In this document: in pieces, positions 32,583 to 39,775 of the stretch
Numbering within the stretch: the stretch's first letter is position 1
Layout: each line of letters starts with the position of its first letter
Assembly (NCBI GenBank): GCA_004431415.1
Contig: QPMI01000169.1
Span: forward strand, 124,001 to 188,000
From: Cyanophora paradoxa
Taxonomy: Eukaryota > Glaucocystophyceae > Cyanophorales > Cyanophoraceae
DNA: 64,000 bases
Reading direction: 5' to 3'
Notes under the pieces: generated by a model
What the model saw: only the letters and a program-made list of their open reading frames with translations
Databases searched by the model: none
What the model was told of the DNA's origin: nothing
Translations under genes and position numbers: made by a program

Positions 32583-34029
32583 CTACGACTTGCGCCTGTG
32601 GGCCGGGGCGGGGGCGGGGGCGGGCTCGGCGCCCAGGTCCTTGCACGCCCGCCAGGCGGCCCCCATGTAGAGGGCCGCGCCTGCGCGGGGGCCGGGGCGT
32701 GGGCGGGGCCCCCAGGACGGCAGCGGAGCAGAGCAGGTCCGAGGGACGTACTGTAGACGGCGAGGACTGTAGCACTGTAGAAAAGGACCAGGCCGGTCCA
32801 GTACCCGTACTGCGCGGGCGCCCGGCGCTGTGACCAGGAGGGGGGGGGGGGGGGGGGGGGGGGGGCGCGAGCCTGGGCGGCGGGGTCGGAGAGGGCGTCG
32901 CGGCGCTCGATCGCGAGGAGGATGAAGAGGGCGCCCATCTGCGGGGCGGGCGGGCCGGCCTCAGGCCCGCCGCGGGGCCCGAGCTGGGGGCGCGGGGGGG
33001 ACACCTGGGTGGCGGTCTTCCACTTGCCGGCCCACGTGACGGCGACAACGTCGCGCTTGCCGACCGTCGCCATCCACTCCCGCACCGCCGAGATCGCTGC
33101 CGCGCCGCCTCTGATGCCGCCCAGGAGGGCGGGGGCGGGGCCGGCGCACCGAACTCCCGCGCGATCATGATGCAGCACGGCACGGAGACCACTGCACACG
33201 GGGCGTCAGCTACAGGCGGCGCCTGCGCGCGGTCTGGTGCGGCAACGCGAGGCGGGGCGAGACTCGGGGCACCAGGGGATGGGTGCTCCTCGATCAGGCT
33301 GGCCATGCCCAGCGCTCGGGCATCAGCCGCGCCGCGGAACGCACGAAGGATGAAACGGCGGGCACCTGATGAGGGAGAGGGCTACGAGGAGCTGCGCGGG
33401 CGCCGCGGGAGCTTCAGCGCTAGCTTCGGTGATGACTAGGGCGGGTTTCGGGCGCGGGGCGCAGGCTCGCCTTGTCCGCCACCGGATCGAGGAAGGCACC
33501 GAACTTCGTGCTCTGCCCGCGTTCGCGTGCGCGGTGAGGCGGGCGCGCTTCGCGAGAAGGGCACAGCAGGCACCATGCCGAGCTTGCGGGCCGCGAAACC
33601 ATCGAGGAAGTCCGTAAACTGTCCATCGGGATTCGGGAGAGCATTTAGCGCTCGCTAGCGGGGCTGCGCGCCCCCAGGTCGCACGCACGCCAGCAACGCC
33701 GAATAGAAGCGCGGAGCTCTTGTACTGACCCAGAGCTCGCAGGAGCATGAGCAACGGGACGAGACCGATTCTGAGATCGTACGACATCAGCGCGACGGTA
33801 CAGGCACCCGCGCGCGGGGCAGAAAGGACCTTGTTAGCGTTATCCACACAGCGAGGTTGAACTCGATCCTGTGCTCGTGCCCGGGCCCAGCTTTGTGAGC
33901 TGTGCTCTCTGACTTGTGCACCATTCGGCTGGAAGCTCGTACGCGTGCAGACGAGCGCACTGCCAATTGCGCGACCGCAGCTGCTCGAAGAAGTGGTTCG
34001 CGGGGGCGGGATGCGGGCAGCCCGATCAC
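32583..34029 (-). CDS. Second PGP synthase-like CDP-alcohol phosphatidyltransferase (inverted paralogue), copy 1
   Basis: Exons joined by hand give a second family member: NLAVWITLTR, IGLVPLLMLLRALGQYKSSA, TDFLDGFAARKLGM, STKFGAFLDPVADK, LLVALSLI, AVVSVPCCIMIARE, SAVREWMATVGKRDVVAVTW, AGKWKTATQ, MGALFILLAIERRD, YGYWTGLVLFYSATVLAVYS and AALYMGAAWRACKDLGAE, ending HRRKS with the stop at 32583. The signature DxxDGxxAR(x8)GxxxDxxxD is complete only after removing the intron between KLGM and STKFG. At least one donor (GACAAG|GCGAGC) is GC. Unlike its plus-strand neighbour it has about nine introns. The start is uncertain: 34029 gives a longer basic N-terminus, 33924 (MVHKSESTAHKAGP) a short one. 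One intron carries a poly-G run of 26 (poly-C in sense). The two paralogues may serve different organelles (inference). Confidence 0.75.
32840..32865. repeat. Poly-G tract (26 bases) in intron of the minus-strand paralogue, copy 1
   Basis: An uninterrupted G run, poly-C in the sense of the gene, lies in an intron between exons DALSDPAAQA and YGYWTGL. Its counterpart in unit 2 (37202-37229) has 28 G. Confidence 0.85.
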
Positions 34030-34324
34030 AAGGCTAAAATAATCTAAAACGAAGGCCGGGCGGCTGCTGATCTTGGATCACACGCTTTTGACGGGGGTAC
34101 GTACAGCTAGAGTTGGTGGGTAGAGAGTTCCGGGAGGTCAACCAGGGCCCGTCGAACCGGAGACACCGGCACTCGGCGAGGTCGGAATCTTGAAGGGAAC
34201 CCCAATCTTATCCAAGGATATACCACAAGCAGCGCCCCGGCCGCGTCCGACGGTCAGCTAGGCCAGCCGCCTCCGCGCAAGTTGTTCCCGGGCGCTCCGC
34301 AACTGCCTTTCCTCAGCCTTCATC
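34030..34324. promoter_or_regulatory. Divergent interval, copy 1
   Basis: The gap lies between the minus-strand PGP synthase paralogue and the plus-strand Ala/Pro-rich gene. It is less GC-rich than its surroundings, with TAAAATAATCTAAAACG near 34034 and TTATCCAAGGATATACC near 34207. It presumably contains both promoters. It is duplicated at 38393-38687. Confidence 0.4.
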
Positions 34325-35337
34325 ATGGGTGGTGCAGTAGCCAAGGTAATTGCAACAGTAGCCTCGGCGCAAGCGAGGGTTATGCATTGACCGCCGTCCC
34401 GCTCCTCGCCAGGTGAAGGAGGGCTTCAACAGTGCCAAGGAAGGGATCTCGAACAAGTTATCGAAGAGTGCGTCTCCGGGCGCCTGATCGACGTCTGGGG
34501 TCGGATGGGCGCCGCCGGGTCGCTGATCATCCCCGCAGAATGCGGGCCGTGCGGCAAGGACGGCCAGCCCGTGAAGATCAAGGGTATGATGGAGATCAAC
34601 ATCCGACTTCCGGACAAGAGCGGGACCGATAAGGTCGGTGGGCGCCGCGCCAGCTGCCGGTCCCCGCTCAACTTCGCCGCGGCCCGCCCGCAGATCGGCT
34701 ACCTGTACATTCCGAAGGACTTCGTGGGCCCCGGGCCGGACCCCGCGCCCGCGGCGCCGGCCGCCGCTCCGGCCGCTCCGGCCGCCGCTCCTAAAGCCCC
34801 TGCCGCGCCCGCCGCCGCCGCCGCCCCGCGGCCGCGCCAGCCGCCACCGCTGCACCCGCGCCCGTTGCGGCCGCTCCGGCGGCGCCCGCCGCCGCCGCCG
34901 CCGCCCCGGCGGCGCCCGCTGCGCCAGCCCTCCCGGCTGGCTACGCCGTGCCCGCCCTGCCCGCCCTGCCGCCCTGCCCGCCCTGCCCCGATGCCCCAGG
35001 TTCGACCGATTCGCCCCGCCAATGAACACCGCGCGCCGCCGCTGAGGCGATCGCGGGGCAGTGGCCGGGTACCCGGCGGCGGCGGCGGCGCCGCGGGCGT
35101 ACGCGGCGGACCCGAGCGACGACGCCGTCGACGCCGCCGGCGACGACCTCTTCGCCGACGTGCGTGTACCCCCCGGCCCCGCCTCCCCTCGCCGCCCCCT
35201 TCCGAGCCTGGGTGCCGGCGCAGGGGAACGGAGAGCAGCTGGCGGAGGGATGGGCGGACGGGGAGGGCCACGGGCAGATCGCCCTCGAGTTCGACGACGG
35301 ACGCCCCGACGCCTACGGCGCCTCCTCCCTCCTCTGA
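34325..35337 (+). CDS. Ala/Pro-rich protein of unknown function with CGPCG motif, copy 1 (frame-disrupted)
   Basis: Manual splicing gives MGGAVAK, VKEGFNSAKEGISNKLSK, then (GTGCGT...CCCCGCAG intron) KCGPCGKDGQPVKIKGMMEI and NIRLPDKSGTDK. IGYLYIPKDFVGPGP and a long Ala/Pro low-complexity region follow, and then YPAAAAAPRAYAADPSDDAV and a last exon GNGEQLAEGWADGEGHGQIA ending YGASSLL at 35335-35337. No family was recognised. The N-terminus is a short amphipathic helix and CGPC is a CxxC-type pair. In this copy the Ala/Pro tract has single-base deficits (for example GCCCCGCGG near 34827 where copy 2 has one more C) that break the frame, as does TGGCCGGGTACCC near 35070. Copy 2 reads through, so these look like sequencing or very recent changes. 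Confidence 0.6.
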
Positions 35338-35408
35338 GCGCTTTCCGTTCACGCGATCGCGCTGTTGTGAGCGAAATCATCGAGTGCACGTGCACGCACG
35401 GCAGCGGG

Positions 35409-36182
35409 CTACGCGGGGGCGGCGGGGGCGGGGACGGGCTCGGGGTCCGGGGCGGCGGGGGAGAGGGAGAGGGTCGGGGGAGGGGCGGCGGGGAGGGGCT
35501 GGGCGTTGAGGGCCGGAGAGGTGAGGGCGCTCGAGGCGAGGGAGGCGCCGGGCCTCGGCGAGGTCGAGACGAAGATGGCGGGGGCGGCGAGGGCCTGCAG
35601 CCCCGCCGCCGCCTCCAACGCAGCATCCGCCATCTCCCCTGGCGCCCCGCCCCGCCGGTCAGCTGGAGCCGGGGGGAGGGGGGGCCGGGGGGCCGGGGGG
35701 GGGGGGGGGGGGGGGGGGCGGGGGCGGACCGGGGCGCATGGAGAGGGAGCGGCTGCTCGCGATGCGCGCCTTGGTCCGCGAGCGCGCCAGGCGCCCTGCG
35801 GGGGAGCGGCGTCGGCGCGGGGCCGCGGCGGCGCCCCGGCCCCCTTCGCGCGCGCACGCTGCTCGTCGAAGTCGGGGGCCGGCTCGCGCGGGGGCGGGGG
35901 CAGGCCGTGGCGCTCGCAGAAGGCGCCGAAGGCGGCCTCGGGGATGGAGAGGGCGGCGCGCAGCACGCCGAGCACCTCCAGCACCTCCGGCACGTGCATG
36001 TCCGCCGGCCGCAGGCTCGCCACCACCACCAGGAACGCCCGCTCTGCCCCCCGGCGCCTCAGAGAGAGAGAGAGAGGGCGGCGCGCGGGGAGGAGGGGCC
36101 GGGGCGCGCCGTCGAGCTGGATGCCGTCGACGAGCATGCGCTGGAGCTGGGCCATGATGTAGCGCACCGCCTCCTGGCTCGC
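35409..36182 (-). pseudogene. 5'-truncated duplicate of the minus-strand unknown gene
   Basis: Only the 3' exons of the gene at 39776-42520 are present. They include ASQEAVRYIMAQLQRMLVDG, AERAFLVVVASLRPADMHVP and EVLEVLGVLRAALSIPEAAF, ending PDPEPVPAPAAPA at 35409. The upstream part is cut at 36181-36182, where the second PGP synthase copy begins. With no promoter or 5' exons it cannot make the full protein. A long G run at 35697-35718 is intronic. Confidence 0.8.
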
Positions 36183-36896
36183 ACCGTCCCGCAGTCGCCA
36201 CCCTCCGCGCAGCCGGCGCCGGGGCGAGCGTGGAGCTGGGATTGGGTCAAAGGCAACATTCCGATGCAACTGACGTTGGCGCGCGTCGCGGCGATTCCCC
36301 TGTTCATCGTCGTGCGGTACATGCCCATCGGCTGGAGCGCCCAGCTGAGCGCCCTCGTTTTCGTGGCCGCGTGTGTGACGGACTACGTGGACGGCTACCT
36401 GGCGCGGAAGCTGAACCAGTGCAGCCGTCTGGGGGCGTTCCTGGACCCCGTGGCGGACAAGCTGATGGTGGCCGTGGCGCTCGTCGTGCTGGCGGCCTCC
36501 GTCGGCTCGCCGCTGGTCACGCTGCCGGCCTGCGTGATCATCTTCCGCGAGGTGCTCGTCAGCGCCGTCCGCGAGCTCTGCGCCGACCTCGGCAAGCGCG
36601 ACGTCGTCGCCGTCTCCTGGGCCGGCTCAGCCGGCAAGTGGAAGACCGCTTGCCAGGCCCGCCCCGCCCCGCCCCCCGCCCCGCCCGCCGCTGAACGAGC
36701 GGCGCGGCAGATGGTGGCGCTCTCGCTGCTGCTGTGGTGCCCGGACTGGCCGCGGCCGGCGCTGGCGGCGGGGGGCGTGCCGACGCTGCACGGCCTCGGG
36801 GTCGCCTTCCTCTACGCGGCGGCCGTCCTCACCGTCTACTCCATGTGGGGCTACCTCACCGCCGCCTGGCGCGAGCTCGCCGACGAGCTCCTCTAG
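36183..36896 (+). pseudogene. 5'-truncated PGP synthase duplicate
   Basis: The catalytic region of the gene at 31509-32531 is repeated, but the first 106 codons and the promoter are missing: the copy begins inside the presequence (VPQSPPSAQPAPGRAWSW) directly after the cut end of the unknown gene. A Met at 36264 (MQLTLARVAAIPLFIVVRYM) could begin a protein without targeting sequence. The signature DYVDGYLARK/LGAFLDPVADK is intact. It carries a 9-base insertion giving VSWAGSAGKWKT where unit 1 has VSWAGKWKT. Expression is doubtful unless the neighbouring sequence supplies a promoter. Confidence 0.75.
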
Positions 36897-36947
36897 CCGG
36901 CCCCCGTCCCCGCGCATGCGATCCCTTCTCTGCAACTCGACACGCCA

Positions 36948-37198
36948 CTACGACTTGCGCCTGTGGGCCGGGGCGGGGGCGGGGCGGGCTCGGCGCCCAG
37001 GTCCTTGCACGCCCGCCAGGCGGCCCCCATGTAGAGGGCCGCGCCTGCGCGGGGCCGGGGCGTGGGCGGGGCCCCAGGACGGCAGCGGAGCAGAGCAGGT
37101 CCGAGGGACGTACTGTAGACGGCGAGGACTGTAGCACTGTAGAAAAGGACCAGGCCGGTCCAGTACCCGTACTGCGCGGGCGCCCGGCGCTGTGACCA

Positions 37199-37229
<31 letters not shown>

Positions 37230-38392
37230 CGCGAGCCTGGGCGGCGGGGTCGGAGAGGGCGTCGCGGCGCTCGATCGCGAGGAGGATGAAGAGGGCGCCC
37301 ATCTGCGGGGCGGGCGGGCCGGCCTCAGGCCCGCCGCGGGGCCCGAGCTGGGGGCGCGGGGGGGACACCTGGGTGGCGGTCTTCCACTTGCCGGCCCACG
37401 TGACGGCGACAACGTCGCGCTTGCCGACCGTCGCCATCCACTCCCGCACCGCCGAGATCGCTGCCGCGCCGCCTCTGATGCCGCCCAGGAGGGCGGGGGC
37501 GGGGCCGGCGCACCGAACTCCCGCGCGATCATGATGCAGCACGGCACGGAGACCACTGCACACGGGGCGTCAGCTACAGGCGGCGCCTGCGCGCGGTCTG
37601 GTGCGGCAACGCGAGGCGGGGCGAGACTCGGGGCACCAGGGGATGGGTGCTCCTCGATCAGGCTGGCCATGCCCAGCGCTCGGGCATCAGCCGCGCCGCG
37701 GAACGCACGAAGGATGAAACGGCGGGCACCTGATGAGGGAGAGGGCTACGAGGAGCTGCGCGGGCGCCGCGGGAGCTTCAGCGCTAGCTTCGGTGATGAC
37801 TAGGGCGGGTTTCGGGCGCGGGGCGCAGGCTCGCCTTGTCCGCCACCGGATCGAGGAAGGCACCGAACTTCGTGCTCTGCCCGCGTTCGCGTGCGCGGTG
37901 AGGCGGGCGCGCTTCGCGAGAAGGGCACAGCAGGCACCATGCCGAGCTTGCGGGCCGCGAAACCATCGAGGAAGTCCGTAAACTGTCCATCGGGATTCGG
38001 GAGAGCATTTAGCGCTCGCTAGCGGGGCTGCGCGCCCCCAGGTCGCACGCACGCCAGCAACGCCGAATAGAAGCGCGGAGCTCTTGTACTGACCCAGAGC
38101 TCGCAGGAGCATGAGCAACGGGACGAGACCGATTCTGAGATCGTACGACATCAGCGCGACGGTACAGGCACCCGCGCGCGGGGCAGAAAGGACCTTGTTA
38201 GCGTTATCCACACAGCGAGGTTGAACTCGATCCTGTGCTCGTGCCCGGGCCCAGCTTTGTGAGCTGTGCTCTCTGACTTGTGCACCATTCGGCTGGAAGC
38301 TCGTACGCGTGCAGACGAGCGCACTGCCAATTGCGCGACCGCAGCTGCTCGAAGAAGTGGTTCGCGGGGCGGGATGCGGGCAGCCCGATCAC
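36948..38392 (-). CDS. Second PGP synthase-like gene (inverted paralogue), copy 2
   Basis: This is the same gene as at 32583-34029, with the same exons including TDFLDGFAARKLGM, STKFGAFLDPVADK and SAVREWMATVGKRDVVAVTW. Two one-base differences affect coding. A deficit of one G in a G-run near 38368 changes the frame between the upstream ATG (38392) and NLAVWITLTR, so the shorter start at 38288 is the safe one here. A deficit near 36985 shifts the frame before the stop at 36948. Either copy could be the true sequence at each site. The poly-G intron tract is longer here (37202-37229). Confidence 0.65.
37202..37229. repeat. Poly-G tract (28 bases) in intron, copy 2
   Basis: Counterpart of the 26-base run at 32840-32865, within the same intron of the minus-strand paralogue. 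Length difference between copies is consistent with polymerase slippage or base-calling error. Confidence 0.85.
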
Positions 38393-38687
38393 AAGGCTAA
38401 AATAATCTAAAACGAAGGCCGGGCGGCTGCTGATCTTGGATCACACGCTTTTGACGGGGGTACGTACAGCTAGAGTTGGTGGGTAGAGAGTTCCGGGAGG
38501 TCAACCAGGGCCCGTCGAACCGGAGACACCGGCACTCGGCGAGGTCGGAATCTTGAAGGGAACCCCAATCTTATCCAAGGATATACCACAAGCAGCGCCC
38601 CGGCCGCGTCCGACGGTCAGCTAGGCCAGCCGCCTCCGCGCAAGTTGTTCCCGGGCGCTCCGCAACTGCCTTTCCTCAGCCTTCATC
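38393..38687. promoter_or_regulatory. Divergent interval, copy 2
   Basis: Second copy of 34030-34324; I saw no base difference. It separates the second copies of the inverted PGP synthase paralogue and the Ala/Pro-rich gene. Confidence 0.4.
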
Positions 38688-39704
38688 ATGGGTGGTGCAG
38701 TAGCCAAGGTAATTGCAACAGTAGCCTCGGCGCAAGCGAGGGTTATGCATTGACCGCCGTCCCGCTCCTCGCCAGGTGAAGGAGGGCTTCAACAGTGCCA
38801 AGGAAGGGATCTCGAACAAGTTATCGAAGAGTGCGTCTCCGGGCGCCTGATCGACGTCTGGGGTCGGATGGGCGCCGCCGGGTCGCTGATCATCCCCGCA
38901 GAATGCGGGCCGTGCGGCAAGGACGGCCAGCCCGTGAAGATCAAGGGTATGATGGAGATCAACATCCGACTTCCGGACAAGAGCGGGACCGATAAGGTCG
39001 GTGGGCGCCGCGCCAGCTGCCGGTCCCCGCTCAACTTCGCCGCGGCCCGCCCGCAGATCGGCTACCTGTACATTCCGAAGGACTTCGTGGGCCCCGGGCC
39101 GGACCCCGCGCCCGCGGCGCCGGCCGCCGCTCCGGCCGCTCCGGCCGCCGCTCCTAAAGCCCCTGCCGCGCCCGCCGCCGCCGCCGCCCCCGCGGCCGCG
39201 CCAGCCGCCACCGCTGCACCCGCGCCCGTTGCGGCCGCTCCGGCGGCGCCCGCCGCCGCCGCCGCCGCCCCGGCGGCGCCCGCTGCGCCAGCCCTCCCGG
39301 CTGGCTACGCCGTGCCCGCCCTGCCCGCCCTGCCCGCCCTGCCCGCCCTGCCCCCGATGCCCCAGGTTCGACCGATTCGCCCCGCCAATGAACACCGCGC
39401 GCCGCCGCTGAGGCGATCGCGGGGCAGTGGCCGGGGTACCCGGCGGCGGCGGCGGCGCCGCGGGCGTACGCGGCGGACCCGAGCGACGACGCCGTCGACG
39501 CCGCCGGCGACGACCTCTTCGCCGACGTGCGTGTACCCCCCGGCCCCGCCTCCCCTCGCCGCCCCCTTCCGAGCCTGGGTGCCGGCGCAGGGGAACGGAG
39601 AGCAGCTGGCGGAGGGATGGGCGGACGGGGAGGGCCACGGGCAGATCGCCCTCGAGTTCGACGACGGACGCCCCGACGCCTACGGCGCCTCCTCCCTCCT
39701 CTGA
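38688..39704 (+). CDS. Ala/Pro-rich protein of unknown function with CGPCG motif, copy 2 (frame intact)
   Basis: This copy reads through after splicing. MGGAVAK, VKEGFNSAKEGISNKLSK, KCGPCGKDGQPVKIKGMMEI, NIRLPDKSGTDK and IGYLYIPKDFVGPGPDPAPA lead into about 85 residues of Ala/Pro repeats ending PAGYAVPALPALPALPALPP and MPQ. WPGYPAAAAAPRAYAADPSD, DAVDAAGDDLFAD and GNGEQLAEGWADGEGHGQIA follow, then LEFDDGRPDAYGASSLL and the stop at 39702-39704. The ordered part is a small domain around CGPCG and a beta-like MMEINIRLP...IGYLYIPKDF. The C-terminal third is acidic and likely disordered. I do not recognise a family, and no signal peptide is visible. Introns: GTAATT..., GTGCGT...CCCCGCAG, GTCGGT..., GTTCGA... 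and GTGCGT.... Confidence 0.65.
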
Positions 39705-39775
39705 GCGCTTTCCGTTCACGCGATCGCGCTGTTGTGAGCGAAATCATCGAGTGCACGTGCACGCACGGCAGCGGG

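Larger units (their letters stand above)
31825..36182. repeat. Tandem segmental duplication, unit 1 (about 4.36 kb)
   Basis: This segment is repeated directly at 36181-40546. The left edge lies inside the first PGP synthase (GAGAGC|ACCGTCCC). The right edge lies inside the minus-strand unknown (GGCTCGC|ACCGTCCC). The dinucleotide GC is shared at the edges. Every base compared by eye between units matches except single-base G/C homopolymer differences, poly-G length, and a 9-base insertion in unit 2. Confidence 0.92.

Noticed and set aside
33167-33439. Plus-strand small frame ending GSFSASFGDD inside the inverted paralogue
   Set aside because: It overlaps exons of the minus-strand phosphatidyltransferase and is repeated only because the segment is duplicated.
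35061-36896. A continuous 611-codon frame joining the Ala/Pro-rich gene region to PGP synthase
   Set aside because: It crosses the duplication junction, runs antisense through the cut unknown gene and uses intron sequence; it is an accident of stop-poor GC-rich DNA.
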